Source: Marinomonas rhizomae
GTDB lineage: Bacteria > Pseudomonadota > Gammaproteobacteria > Pseudomonadales > Marinomonadaceae
Assembly (NCBI RefSeq): GCF_003315485.1
Contig: NZ_QNSE01000001.1
Location: forward strand, 368,145 to 432,144
Direction of reading: 5' to 3'
DNA length: 64,000 nt
Numbering within the stretch: the first letter of the stretch is position 1; every line of letters starts with the position of its first letter. The notes beneath the pieces are model-generated. The model had not been told where the DNA came from. It saw only the letters and a program-made list of their open reading frames with translations, and did not search any database. Of the stretch, positions 9,334 through 18,403 are shown piece after piece. Made by a program: the position numbers and the translations under genes.

Positions 9334-10036
9334 GGTAACCCTCCAAAAAAGCCTGCCATAGCTCTTCAGATACATGAAAATTTGAATATTTGTTGGATTC
9401 TTTATCTATTGAGCGTTTAAGTCGGTCAATATTGGACTGCATCCACTCTTGGTTGAGTTCTCTTTGCTCACATTTGTCGAAATCAATGAGCCAAATTTTG
9501 TGTTGTTTATCTATCATAATGTTGTGGCAGTTTAAGTCTGAGTGATAAATGCCGTTGTCATGAAAGTGTTTAATGACTCTACCTATTTGATTCCAGTCCG
9601 CTTGATCAGGTCGACCGCTTTTAATTATGTCGAAAAGATCTTCTGCGTCTGTGATCGTTTCAGTCAATAGTTCTGCTTGATAGAAGCCAAATCTAACGGT
9701 AAAAATGCCGCCAATTGGTCTGGGGACAGGTAGAGACAGTTTATTCATTGTTTCTAATAAACTCAGTTCGAGCCAAGGTCGTGTCTTTTCTAGTCCTGTA
9801 AATAAGAATCGGCACTTATTAAGTTTTGCAATAAGCCCACCTCGACGATAACGTCGAATGACAAACTTTCCAAATTGACTATTTATAAACCAGACTGCAC
9901 CTCGGCCATTTCCTGTGCCTGTCAATGCTTGTTGTGACTGCCAGAACTCTGGATCAAACCAAGTTGTTGCTAACGGTAACGTTGGATCGCTTTTTAACAG
10001 TATTGTGTCAGGCGATATTTTGATGGTTTGTGGCAT
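9326..10036 (-). CDS. kdkA: 3-deoxy-D-manno-octulosonic acid (Kdo) kinase
   Basis: KdkA phosphorylates Kdo in the inner core of lipopolysaccharide, using ATP at the inner membrane. The 236-aa protein shows the small kinase fold motifs: the opening ...TTWFDPEFWQSQ, GRGAVWF, the catalytic loop YHSDLNCHNIMID (about residues 165-177) and the metal-binding WLIDFDKCE (about 183-191). It is the first gene of a two-gene minus-strand operon with the acyltransferase that overlaps its end, and is divergent from the heptosyltransferase gene, so the three form an LPS inner-core cluster. The length is normal for the family. Confidence 0.92.
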   Translation of the reverse strand: MPQTIKISPDTILLKSDPTLPLATTWFDPEFWQSQQALTGTGNGRGAVWFINSQFGKFVIRRYRRGGLIAKLNKCRFLFTGLEKTRPWLELSLLETMNKLSLPVPRPIGGIFTVRFGFYQAELLTETITDAEDLFDIIKSGRPDQADWNQIGRVIKHFHDNGIYHSDLNCHNIMIDKQHKIWLIDFDKCEQRELNQEWMQSNIDRLKRSIDKESNKYSNFHVSEELWQAFLEGYHG

Positions 10037-10143
10037 GGTGCTCGCTTTATTAAGATGTTCTTTGTAATGTCTATAAACTTGGACACATTCAAGAGTGTCT
10101 ATTCTATAATACTTGCTGAGTTTAAGCAGCCCTAGAGGAAGAC

Positions 10144-11154
10144 ATGCAACAAGAGAATATTGAACATTTGGCCGTGATTCGATTATCGGCGCTGGGTGAT
10201 GTATGTCATGCCATGGCAGTCGTGCAGTCTATTATAAAGCAGAACCCATCCATTCAGGTGACTTGGGTAACCTCTCCATTAGAGGCTAACTTAGTTCGTT
10301 TGCTCAGTGGCGTGCGAGTGGTTGTATATGATAAAAATAGCGGTTTTTCCGGGTTGTGGGCATTGCGTAAGTTATTAAGTGGCCAAACGTTTGATGTGTT
10401 GTTGCATTTGCAGTGGTCCTTTAGGGCGAGTGTGGTTTCTCGAATGATCAAAGCCAAAAGACGTATTGGTTTTGCCTTATCTCACTCTCGTGAAAAGCAA
10501 CATTGGTTTGTGAATGAATATGCGCCTGAACCTAAAGGTGAGCATGTCCTCGATTCTTTTCTATCCATTGCCAGTGTGTTGGGGGTGACTGAACCAACGC
10601 TGCCTTGTGAGTTGATTTTGCCAGAACCAGACCTTGGTTTGCCAAACCATTATGTGGTGATTAATCCGTCAGCCTCTAAAGAAGATCGAAACTGGACGAT
10701 TGAGGGTTATCAGGCTGTTATTGAGCGATTATTAATGAAAGGTATCTGCCCCGTTATCACAGGTGGCCCTTCTGTAGGAGAGGCGAATTTTGCGGAAAAA
10801 ATTATTTCTAGTCATGCTGATAGGGTCATTAATTTGGTGGGTAAAACTCAAATCAATGTAATGTTGGCTGTCTTGAAAGGGGCGTCATTGGTTGTTAGTC
10901 CTGATACTGGGCCTGCTCATATGGCTACCTTGGTTGGTACGCCAGTTCTTGGGTTGTATGCGCATTCTAACCCGTGCAGAACTGGTCCATATCGTGATTT
11001 AGATAAAGTTCAGAGTGTTTATGAGGAATTGGTCGTTAAAGAGTATCAAAAGCCAGTCGCTGAATTACCTTGGTCAACTCGTGTGCATGACCCTAAGGCC
11101 ATGCAGCATATTCGTGTTGAGCAAGTTCTAGCCGTGCTGGATACGCTTGTTTAG
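10144..11154 (+). CDS. Glycosyltransferase family 9 (LPS heptosyltransferase-type)
   Basis: This 336-aa protein matches GT9 (WaaC/WaaF/RfaQ) enzymes, which transfer heptose from ADP-heptose to the LPS core on the cytoplasmic face of the inner membrane. Visible motifs are IRLSALGDVCHAMAVVQSI (residues 12-30), the HLQWSFRAS segment, NPSASKEDRNWTIEGY in the second Rossmann half, and the donor-binding VVSPDTGPAHMATLVGTPV (about residues 255-273). AGAGGAAGAC precedes the ATG. It is divergent from kdkA and so belongs to the same core-LPS locus. The exact transfer step (heptose I, II or III) is uncertain, though the SALGDVCHA start is closer to heptosyltransferase I proteins. Confidence 0.88.
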   Translation: MQQENIEHLAVIRLSALGDVCHAMAVVQSIIKQNPSIQVTWVTSPLEANLVRLLSGVRVVVYDKNSGFSGLWALRKLLSGQTFDVLLHLQWSFRASVVSRMIKAKRRIGFALSHSREKQHWFVNEYAPEPKGEHVLDSFLSIASVLGVTEPTLPCELILPEPDLGLPNHYVVINPSASKEDRNWTIEGYQAVIERLLMKGICPVITGGPSVGEANFAEKIISSHADRVINLVGKTQINVMLAVLKGASLVVSPDTGPAHMATLVGTPVLGLYAHSNPCRTGPYRDLDKVQSVYEELVVKEYQKPVAELPWSTRVHDPKAMQHIRVEQVLAVLDTLV

Positions 11155-11172
11155 CACAATTAATAAGGCAAA

Positions 11173-12132
11173 CTATTTCGAAAGAGATTGTTCTGCCAGT
11201 TTAAGGTCTAATGTTGCCTTTAACAGCTTGTAGAGTTGAATCGAGGCATCAATTTCTTCTTTTCGGTTGGTCAAACTCTCGATGTTTAAGCCAAGTGGAA
11301 CACCAAGCGGTAGTGCTGTCTCAATAATTTGCTCTAAGGCATTGCGGCAAATTTTAATGGATTCCTCGAGTGGTGCAGACGCATCCAATATGCGGTGTTT
11401 TGTTGCATCAGGTACAGAAATACCTAACCACTCCATGAATTCAAGTGTTTTTGCGCTGCCGCATGGGGTGAAGGTTAAGATGATACGTTTGGGTGTTTCG
11501 CCTTTTTCTTTGCAGGTTCTCGCGTAGCGGCTGATTAAGTCTGCCGTTGCTTGGTGGTTGTAAACGGCTTGCGAAATGAAAAACTCACACCCGGACTCAG
11601 ATTTTTTCAAAAGACGTAAATGCTCGTCGCCTTTTTTTGCATGACGTTCAGCAATAGTGACGCCACCAAGATTAAAGTCATGAGGTGATGCTTTTAGTGT
11701 TTCATAAGCTTGCGGTAATGGCAGCTTAATATTACCACTTGAAGATGGCGATCCGACTAATACTAAATCACGAATGCCGTATTGTTCCCATGCTTCTGTT
11801 AACCAGCCTGAAAATTCCTCAGAGCTACGTGATGACACAGACTTGTATGTAATTACGGGTTTTTCTGATTGTTGGTGGAGACGCTTTGACCAAGCTCGTG
11901 GGTCGTGAGTTTCCATGAAAGGAAATGGACGAGGCTTGTCAATACGGCTGGTTTCGTCTTGAATGTCATAAACGATTAAGCCATCGACGTCGATATTATC
12001 AAGTCGATCAAGCAGCTTTTGGCTGACTTGCTCTAGTTGTTCCTCTTCAAGAGAGGACTTTGGCGGTGTTGTTCCGATGAAATAAGCGCCTCGACTAGGG
12101 TCTTGAAGCTTTTTTGCTAATTCCGATTTCAT
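11173..12132 (-). CDS. Methylenetetrahydrofolate reductase-like protein
   Basis: This 319-aa protein has the TIM-barrel layout of MetF relatives: a GTTPPKS start (residues 20-26), VDGLIVYDIQDE in the second strand, RDLVLVGSPSSS, FNLGGVTIAERHAKKGDEHLRL and GCEFFISQAVYN (about residue 192). In true MetF the last two correspond to the G-G-A-x-x-P and K-x-x-A-G-A-x-F-x-x-T-Q segments, but here the wording differs clearly, so it is a divergent branch rather than ordinary MetF. It probably acts on or binds a folate with FAD in the cytoplasm, but the reaction is not established. It is monocistronic, convergent with the GT9 gene. Confidence 0.75.
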   Translation of the reverse strand: MKSELAKKLQDPSRGAYFIGTTPPKSSLEEEQLEQVSQKLLDRLDNIDVDGLIVYDIQDETSRIDKPRPFPFMETHDPRAWSKRLHQQSEKPVITYKSVSSRSSEEFSGWLTEAWEQYGIRDLVLVGSPSSSGNIKLPLPQAYETLKASPHDFNLGGVTIAERHAKKGDEHLRLLKKSESGCEFFISQAVYNHQATADLISRYARTCKEKGETPKRIILTFTPCGSAKTLEFMEWLGISVPDATKHRILDASAPLEESIKICRNALEQIIETALPLGVPLGLNIESLTNRKEEIDASIQLYKLLKATLDLKLAEQSLSK

Positions 12133-12308
12133 AATGTCACACTCTGATTAGACGAGGCAGATAATGTCGATAAAAGGTTGGGGTCTGCATCTCGTGATGT
12201 TTGTTTGTTGTTGGTATTCTAACAGTGAAATGAATTCAAGGCTTTGCTTAGAAGTTGAATAATATTGTTGATGAAGTGAGGCACGCTAATCTTGTAGAGA
12301 GAGAAATT

Positions 12309-12854
12309 ATGTCAAATATAGAATTGAAAGGTCTTTCTGAGATGCCATCTTCCGGCTTGCCACCTGTCCATAATTGGGCCCCGCCTTTTTGTGGTGATAT
12401 GGATATGGTAATTAAATCAAATGGTGAGTGGTTTCATGACGGTGGTAAGATTAAACGTCCGGCCATGGTTACTATGTTTAGCCGAATATTGTGGTTTGAA
12501 AATGACGAGCACTTTTTAGTGACGCCTGTTGAGAAGGTTCGAATCCAAGTAGAAGATGCCCCTTTTCTTGTCGCTAATTGGCAGTGGATACATACAAAGC
12601 ATGGCCGAGCGATTGAATTTACTACACAAACTGATGATGTTTTGGTGCTTGGTATTGATTGCGACCTTTGGATGGGAACTTTTAAAAATGAAGAGCGTCC
12701 CTATATTTCTATGCGCTATGGTATGAAGGCATTAGTAGGGCGAAATGTGTTTTATGGTATGGCTGAAAGCCTAGAGCGTGTCGAGACGTCTAAAGGAAGG
12801 GGGATGGGCATAATAAGTGCCGGTAAAAGCTATCTTTTAATGCAAGATGAATAA
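12309..12854 (+). CDS. DUF1285 family protein
   Basis: This 181-aa protein carries the DUF1285 signature: a start rich in PPVHNWAPPFCGDMDMVIK (residues about 18-36) followed by SNGEWFHDGGKIKRPAMV, FSRILWFENDEHFLVTPVEKVRIQVEDAPF and RPYISMRYGMKAL. The family is common in marine and pseudomonad Gammaproteobacteria and its function is unknown. The frame is open from 12255, but the ATG at 12309 is preferred because GAGAGAG lies just upstream. It ends 25 bp before the helicase frame opens, so the two could be co-transcribed. Confidence 0.85.
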   Translation: MSNIELKGLSEMPSSGLPPVHNWAPPFCGDMDMVIKSNGEWFHDGGKIKRPAMVTMFSRILWFENDEHFLVTPVEKVRIQVEDAPFLVANWQWIHTKHGRAIEFTTQTDDVLVLGIDCDLWMGTFKNEERPYISMRYGMKALVGRNVFYGMAESLERVETSKGRGMGIISAGKSYLLMQDE

Positions 12855-12942
12855 CGAATTTGAACTTGTCTAGGTTATAATGCGCGAATTAAGCGTAGTG
12901 CTTTCGCTACGCTGTATGTTTAGTTTTGAAAGGGGTGTTTGT

Positions 12943-14289
12943 TTGTTATTCGAAGAATTTGGTTTTGATAATCGCATTTTAAAGTCCATTGACCATTTGG
13001 GGTTTGATGAGGCAACAGAGATTCAATCTCGTGCTATTCCAGAAGCAATGGCTGGCCGTGATTTGTTGGCGTCATCAAAAACAGGTTCTGGAAAAACACT
13101 TGCCTACTTATTGCCCGCTTTGCATCGTGTTTACAAGAAGAAGGCCTTGTCTAAACGTGATCCTCGTGTGGTTGTCTTGGTGCCTACTCGTGAATTGGCA
13201 AAACAAGTGTTTGCTCAACTTCGTCTTTTATTAGCCGCTAGTCGTTTTACCTCCATACTGATACAGGGCGGAGAGAACTTTAATGACCAGCATAAGTCAT
13301 TGCAAAAAGACCCTCACTTTATAGTGGCGACTCCTGGCCGTTTGGTTGACCACCTAAAACAGCGTCACGTTTTTTTAGAAGGGCTTGAACTGCTTATTTT
13401 GGATGAAGCCGATCGTATGTTGGATTTAGGTTTTGCTGATGCCATGCGAGCGATTAACGCTGCAGCTAGTCATCGCCAGCGTCAAACGCTGTTCTTTTCA
13501 GCGACGCTAGATAATACAGAAGTCAGTGAAATTGCAGGGGAGCTGTTACGAGAACCTTCCCGCATTGCCATTGGTCAAGGCTTTGATGAACACACAGACA
13601 TTGCTCAGCATGTATTGCTTTGTGACCATCTTGATCATAAGGAATCCTTGCTTAAACATTTATTAGTGGGTCAAACCATAAAGCAGGCCATTGTGTTTAC
13701 CGCAACCAAAAACGATACCGTGCGTTTGTCTGAGATTATTGCTGGTTGGGGATTAAGTACCCAAGCATTGAATGGAAACTTATCTCAAGGTGCTCGTAAT
13801 AAGACCATGGAAAGCTTTGCGAAAGGGCAGTTTGATGTATTAGTGAGCACCGATGTCGCTTCTCGTGGATTGGATATTGCTAGCGTATCCCATGTTTTTA
13901 ACTTTGATTTGCCAAAGCAAGCAGAGGAATTTGTTCATAGAACAGGTCGTACTGGTCGTGCTGGATTTAAAGGTGATGCTTATTCTCTGGTTGGACCGAA
14001 AGATTGGGTGAATTTCAAAGCAATAGAAACTTTCTTGCAAAAGACATTTGTCACCGAATCCATAGAAGGGCTTGAGCCGAAGTTTAAAGGGTTGCTGCCA
14101 CCTAAGCCGGTTCGTCAAGAAGTCAAAAAACGCCATGCAAAAGCACCGACAAAAGCATCGAAGAAAACGAATAAGAAGCCAGCTGGTAAAGCGCGTTTCC
14201 ATGATAATCAACAAGATGGTTTTGATGCGTTTAAGTTGCCGCCGAAACGTTTTCCAGTGTCAGGCAATGTTGGTGATGAAGATGAGTAG
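12943..14289 (+). CDS. DEAD-box ATP-dependent RNA helicase
   Basis: This 448-aa protein has all helicase motifs in order: Q-motif (FDEATEIQSRAIP), motif I ASSKTGSGKT, Ia PTRELAKQ, GG, Ib TPGRL, II DEAD, III SAT, IV VFTAT, V STDVASRGLD and VI HRTGRTGRAG, then a Lys-rich basic tail (about residues 385-430) for RNA binding. It is RhlE/SrmB-like; these unwind rRNA duplexes in ribosome assembly and help RNA turnover at low temperature. The start is placed at TTG 12943 because AGGGG is 7 nt upstream and the next residues LFEEFGFD match the normal start; longer frames begin at 12880 or ATG 12916. The exact orthologue is not decided. Confidence 0.9.
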   Translation: MLFEEFGFDNRILKSIDHLGFDEATEIQSRAIPEAMAGRDLLASSKTGSGKTLAYLLPALHRVYKKKALSKRDPRVVVLVPTRELAKQVFAQLRLLLAASRFTSILIQGGENFNDQHKSLQKDPHFIVATPGRLVDHLKQRHVFLEGLELLILDEADRMLDLGFADAMRAINAAASHRQRQTLFFSATLDNTEVSEIAGELLREPSRIAIGQGFDEHTDIAQHVLLCDHLDHKESLLKHLLVGQTIKQAIVFTATKNDTVRLSEIIAGWGLSTQALNGNLSQGARNKTMESFAKGQFDVLVSTDVASRGLDIASVSHVFNFDLPKQAEEFVHRTGRTGRAGFKGDAYSLVGPKDWVNFKAIETFLQKTFVTESIEGLEPKFKGLLPPKPVRQEVKKRHAKAPTKASKKTNKKPAGKARFHDNQQDGFDAFKLPPKRFPVSGNVGDEDE

Positions 14290-14445
14290 TATTTATTAGT
14301 TTATTGTGAATTTATCCAATAAGTTAGATTTTATTAATTGACAGATGAGCTATATTCACGATATTGATTAAGTAAGGTGCAATTTAGTCTTTTAAGCCTG
14401 ATTTTTGCTGAAAAATACTGAGATGAGTCCTGACTCAGAAGGAAT

Positions 14446-15381
14446 GTGCCTTCATTTATTTTCTTATCTATTGGAGATGAGCTTATTAATCGTTTACCCC
14501 CATTAAATTCATTAAAGTGTTTTGAATCTGCTGCTCGTCATGGCAGTTTCAATAAAGCGGCCAAGGAATTGTCTGTAACACCTTCTGCGATTAGTCATCA
14601 AATTAAAGGCTTAGAAAGTTTTCTTGGTCTTGAGTTGTTTCGCCGTACTAAGCGTAAAGTGATCTTAACGGAAGCTGGGGAGTCTTACCTAAGGCCAATA
14701 AAAAGCATTTTTGAGCAGTTAGAAAATGCGACTTCAGAGCTTAAAAGTAAGCAAAAATCTGGCTCTCTTCGTCTGGCGGTTGCACCAGCTTTTCTTACCC
14801 GCTGGTTGATGCCAAGAATGGAGCGTTTTCAAGAGCGCTATCCTGATATTCAGATTGAAATTAGCTCTTCTACAGGGCTAATTGATTTCTCTGCTAACGA
14901 TATAGATATGGCTGTGTATTTTGGTAGTGGCGATTGGGATGACGTCGAAGCTCATTATTTGCGTCCTGCACGACTTGCGCCTGTTTGTAATCCTCGTTTG
15001 ATTAAAGCTGAGCAGCCTATTGATAGGCCGGAAGATATGCGCTTTTATCCCTTATTGCATGTTACTAAGCGAAAAGATGAATGGCACGATTGGTTGCAGC
15101 AACATGACCTTGATCCTAAGTTATTTCGTCGCGGTTTGATGTTTTCTAGCGGCTCGCTTACTGCGGGCGCGGCGGCTCAAGGTTTAGGGATTTCGTTAAC
15201 TGATCCGGAGTTAATTATGCCTGAGATAGAGGCAGGAACACTAAAAGTGTTGTTTAACCAGCATCTGATCACTAACCGATCCTTTTATTTGGTTTATGAA
15301 AAACGACGCTCTGTAACCTCGGCTATGTCAGCTTTTAAAGAATGGATAATTGAAGAAATGGTTGGCAACACAAATACTTAA
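14446..15381 (+). CDS. LysR-family transcriptional regulator (GcvA-like)
   Basis: The protein has the GcvA/AmpR-type N-terminus NRLPPLNSLKCFESAARHGS followed by the winged helix-turn-helix (KAAKELSVTPSAISHQIKGLE) and a C-terminal substrate-binding domain (SGSLRLAVAPAFLTRWLMPR onward). LysR proteins of this group bind DNA as tetramers and respond to small molecules. The frame opens at GTG 14446, whose ribosome binding site is too close (AAGGA, 2 nt). A GGAG at 14473-14476 is well spaced from the in-frame codon ATT at 14485, which begins exactly where the family normally starts, so a non-canonical ATT start is possible. The target genes are unknown; the next gene is ppnP on the same strand. Confidence 0.88.
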   Translation: MPSFIFLSIGDELINRLPPLNSLKCFESAARHGSFNKAAKELSVTPSAISHQIKGLESFLGLELFRRTKRKVILTEAGESYLRPIKSIFEQLENATSELKSKQKSGSLRLAVAPAFLTRWLMPRMERFQERYPDIQIEISSSTGLIDFSANDIDMAVYFGSGDWDDVEAHYLRPARLAPVCNPRLIKAEQPIDRPEDMRFYPLLHVTKRKDEWHDWLQQHDLDPKLFRRGLMFSSGSLTAGAAAQGLGISLTDPELIMPEIEAGTLKVLFNQHLITNRSFYLVYEKRRSVTSAMSAFKEWIIEEMVGNTNT

Positions 15382-15437
15382 TTGTATTTTTAGGCTACTG
15401 AAAAATATATGTTTAAAACGTAAATGAGAACTTTTAT

Positions 15438-15728
15438 ATGAGCACAACGTTAACGGTAAATAGCTATTTTAATGATCAAGTGAAGTCCGTTGCATTGAAT
15501 AATGCGGAAGGAACATCCACAGTTGGTGTAATGGCTGTTGGTGAGTATGAGTTTGGTACTAGTCAGAGAGAGTATATGACCGTAGTGTCTGGTTCTTTAA
15601 CGGTGATGTTGCCTTCAGAAAGTGAGTGGAAGACGTTCGCTAAAGGTGAAACATTTATTATTGAGGCAAACCAGGCTTTCCAAGTAAAAGTGACCGAAAT
15701 GACGGCTTACTTTTGTCGTTACGAGTGA
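15438..15728 (+). CDS. ppnP: Pyrimidine/purine nucleoside phosphorylase PpnP
   Basis: This 96-aa protein matches the DUF1255/YaiE family, a small cupin now known as a broad-specificity nucleoside phosphorylase that splits nucleosides with phosphate into free base and ribose 1-phosphate. Motifs include [17 protein letters not shown] (about residues 25-41), [17 protein letters not shown] and a C-terminal TAYFCRYE, all typical. Length is normal. It lies 56 bp after the LysR gene on the same strand and is followed by a strong terminator, so the two may share a transcript. Confidence 0.92.
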   Translation: MSTTLTVNSYFNDQVKSVALNNAEGTSTVGVMAVGEYEFGTSQREYMTVVSGSLTVMLPSESEWKTFAKGETFIIEANQAFQVKVTEMTAYFCRYE

Positions 15729-15763
15729 TATTGCGATAGTGACATTGGATTGTACAATGATAT

Positions 15764-15793
15764 AAAAAAGGGCTGAAATTCAGCCCTTTTTTT
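15764..15793. terminator. Bidirectional intrinsic terminator
   Basis: GGGCTGAA and TTCAGCCC form a perfect stem at 15770-15786, with an A-run on the left and T-run on the right. It separates convergent ppnP and mltD and can serve both. Confidence 0.85.
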
Positions 15794-15820
15794 GGATTCT
15801 AACCTATCGAAATAACTTAT

Positions 15821-17476
15821 TTATCCGCCAACTACATTGACGAGTAAGGTCACTTTATCTCCCGGTTGAACGTATTTTTTACTACCAACCTTCGGGTTCC
15901 AATCACGAATATCATTTATTGATACTTTGAATTTGTTGGCGACAACAGCTAATGACTCGCCTGAACGAATAGTGTAGACCACTTTCTTCATGACACTACG
16001 AGTACTGTTTGCTGATTGTTTAGGCTTTAACCATACAACGAGTTTCTTTCCAGGAATAAGAGGATCAGCTAATCCCATATTATTCCATCGAGCTAATGTC
16101 TTGCTGTTTGTGCCGTACTTGTTTGAAATCAGCCATAAGCTATCACCAGAATTAACGGTGTAGTTTATTTTTATACGGTTGCGGTTTGGCGCACGAGACT
16201 GTTTGGCCAATAAGCGTTGATGAGAGCTTAGTGTGTAGCTTTCAATTTTATTGCCAGCTACCGGAATCATTAGTTCTTGTCCGACACGAATCATGGTGGA
16301 AGATATTTTATTAACATCCTGTAAAACATTAACCGTCGTATTATGTTGCTTTGCTACGAGAAGTAAATTGTCGCCAGCTTTTACTGTGTAACGAACCCAG
16401 GTGACTCGTTCTTTACTCGGTATTTCTGCTAATTTAGTTCTAAATTGTTTGGCTTTAGAAACGGGCATTAGCAATCTGTGTGGGCCATCAGGAGATGTGG
16501 CCCATTGGTTAAATCCAGGGTTTAGCAAATAGACTTCGTCGATACTTACATCTGCCATCTCTGCTGCTTGAGCCAAATCGAGTTGTCCACCAATATTGAC
16601 GACATCAAAATAGGGTTTGTTAGGAATAAAGTAAGTTGAATAATTATATTTTTCTGGGTTTTTAATGATTTTTGCTAGGGCAATTAATTTTGGTACGTAA
16701 GCACGTGTTTCTCTAGGGAGGTCCAGAGACCAAAAATCAGTTGGTTTACCGGCTTTTCTGTTTTTTCTAATTGCTCTTAAAACCGTACCTTCACCTGAAT
16801 TGTAGGACGCTAGAGCATGTAACCAATCGCCATCAAACATTTTGTGCAGTCGAGTTAGATAGGCAATGGCTGCTTGAGTTGAACCAATAATATCTCGGCG
16901 ACCGTCATACCACCATGTTTGATCTAAACCATACATTTGACCAGTAGAGGGGATAAACTGCCAAGGACCAGATGCACGCCCATGGCTATAGCCAAAAGGA
17001 TCAAAGCCACTTTCAACGATAGGTAATAAAGCGATTTCAGTAGGGATGCCAGCTTTTTCTAGTTCATCTACTATGTAGTATAAATAACGTTCACCACGCT
17101 TTGATACTCTGTCTAAGTAAGAAGGGTGAGAACTAAACCAACGTAACTGAGATGACAGCCGAGGGCGGTCTATGTCTAGATTTAGCTGATACCCTTCGCG
17201 AATGCGTTCCCAAATGTCTTCTGGAACTTTTGGTTCGCTGTTTGCAATAACGGGTTCTGTTTTAATTGCTTCCTCTTCTTCAGCGGTTGCATCGATTGGA
17301 GGAACTGTATCGATAAAGCCAAGTTGTTCTGTATCTGCTTCAACTGTATCTATATCTACTTCTTCCGAAGATTTTTGCAGGTCGCTTGAAGTATTTTGTC
17401 GCTCTATTTTAGAGGCTGTTTGGCATGCGCTTAGCGCTAGGCTTGCAAGGCAAACCCATAAAAATTTATATATCAT
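15821..17476 (-). CDS. mltD: Membrane-bound lytic murein transglycosylase D with three LysM domains
   Basis: This 551-aa lipoprotein cleaves peptidoglycan glycan strands, forming 1,6-anhydromuramyl ends. A signal peptide ends in a lipobox (LALSAC, Cys18). An acidic linker (to about residue 95) leads into the lytic transglycosylase domain with the catalytic Glu in LLPIVESGFDPFGYS and the SGPWQFIPSTG and YNSGEG motifs. Three LysM peptidoglycan-binding repeats follow, starting VRYTVKAGDNLLLVA, INYTVNSGDSLWLIS and VVYTIRSGESLAVVA. The ATG at 17476 is preferred to a GTG at 17485. gloB is the next gene on the same strand but begins upstream of it on the transcript only if read through from 18304, so the pair gloB-mltD here is reversed: gloB precedes mltD by 54 bp, and they may be co-transcribed. 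Confidence 0.93.
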   Translation of the reverse strand: MIYKFLWVCLASLALSACQTASKIERQNTSSDLQKSSEEVDIDTVEADTEQLGFIDTVPPIDATAEEEEAIKTEPVIANSEPKVPEDIWERIREGYQLNLDIDRPRLSSQLRWFSSHPSYLDRVSKRGERYLYYIVDELEKAGIPTEIALLPIVESGFDPFGYSHGRASGPWQFIPSTGQMYGLDQTWWYDGRRDIIGSTQAAIAYLTRLHKMFDGDWLHALASYNSGEGTVLRAIRKNRKAGKPTDFWSLDLPRETRAYVPKLIALAKIIKNPEKYNYSTYFIPNKPYFDVVNIGGQLDLAQAAEMADVSIDEVYLLNPGFNQWATSPDGPHRLLMPVSKAKQFRTKLAEIPSKERVTWVRYTVKAGDNLLLVAKQHNTTVNVLQDVNKISSTMIRVGQELMIPVAGNKIESYTLSSHQRLLAKQSRAPNRNRIKINYTVNSGDSLWLISNKYGTNSKTLARWNNMGLADPLIPGKKLVVWLKPKQSANSTRSVMKKVVYTIRSGESLAVVANKFKVSINDIRDWNPKVGSKKYVQPGDKVTLLVNVVGG

Positions 17477-17530
17477 GAAGGTCACAAAATTGGATAAAGT
17501 TTCGCCATTTTAAAGGTGTGGTGATAGAGG

Positions 17531-18304
17531 TCAACTAAAACTGTCTTTCGCGCGCCTCACTTGGCTAAAAGCGGCGATAGAGTTTGATGCTGGTTTTTCG
17601 TTAAGTTGTTGTGCTGCTTGAATTTTTAGTGTCTCAATATGACTTCTTAAAAAAGGATTAGTTTTTTTCTCTAAGCTGAGTTTTGTTGGTAGGGTCGGCT
17701 TGTTATCTTGGCGAAGTTGTTGGCTAACTAGGTTGCTTGCTATAAGTTCTTTGTTATCAGGTTCCACTGAAAGAGCAAAGCGATAGTTGGCTAATGTGTA
17801 TTCGTGTGTGCCATAAATGAATGTATTATCTGGTAGAGTTGAAATTTTTGTCATGGCCGCTAGCATTTGTTCAGGTGACCCTTCCATTATGCGACCACAT
17901 CCGCCCTTAAATAGAGTGTCCCCACTGAACAAAATAGGGTTTTCTTGATCTGAGAAATAACACAAATGATCAAGCGTGTGCCCTGGTGTTGCTATGACGG
18001 AGAAGGTGCTTGCAAAAATATGAACTTGGTCATGCTCATCGACAGGGTGAGTGACTAGTTCTTTAAGATGTTTAGGGCCATATACTGGGCAGTTCGAATG
18101 TGCTTTGAGTTCGGCTACGCCACCAGTATGATCTTTATGGTGGTGGGTGATTAAAATGCCTGCTAAGGTCTTTTTATATTCATGGCAGTAATTCAAAACC
18201 ACGTCTGCTTTACCTGGATCCACAGCCCAAATGCCCGAACTATCTTTATCTTGGATTATCCAGATATAATTGTCATTAAAGGCAGGAAGCGGAAAGATAG
18301 TCAT
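17531..18304 (-). CDS. gloB: Hydroxyacylglutathione hydrolase (glyoxalase II)
   Basis: This 257-aa metallo-beta-lactamase-fold hydrolase releases D-lactate and glutathione from S-lactoylglutathione, the second step of methylglyoxal detoxification. The binuclear metal site is visible: THHHKDHTGG (residues 53-62), the TPGHT His near residue 110, the SGDTLF Asp near residue 128, and the GTHEYT His near residue 166. The opening PLPAFNDNYIW is typical. It is divergent from the methyltransferase gene, matching the gloB / yafS / rnhA / dnaQ neighbourhood of E. coli, and lies 54 bp before mltD on the same strand. Confidence 0.94.
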   Translation of the reverse strand: MTIFPLPAFNDNYIWIIQDKDSSGIWAVDPGKADVVLNYCHEYKKTLAGILITHHHKDHTGGVAELKAHSNCPVYGPKHLKELVTHPVDEHDQVHIFASTFSVIATPGHTLDHLCYFSDQENPILFSGDTLFKGGCGRIMEGSPEQMLAAMTKISTLPDNTFIYGTHEYTLANYRFALSVEPDNKELIASNLVSQQLRQDNKPTLPTKLSLEKKTNPFLRSHIETLKIQAAQQLNEKPASNSIAAFSQVRRAKDSFS

Positions 18305-18403
18305 AACATGTCTACTTTTAAAAAGTTAGTGTGTTTCATATGAGGCGCTCAGAAAAATAATAACAGGACGCAGTCATACCGTTTTATAAAGAGAATTCAT
18401 TGT

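Noticed and set aside
12880..12942. N-terminal extension of the DEAD-box helicase
   Set aside because: The extension has no ribosome binding site and does not resemble helicase N-termini, while AGGGG is well placed for TTG 12943.
17202..17513. A 103-aa plus-strand frame antisense to the start of mltD
   Set aside because: Ser/Val-rich translation is the complement of the acidic linker codons of mltD; there is no regulatory context.
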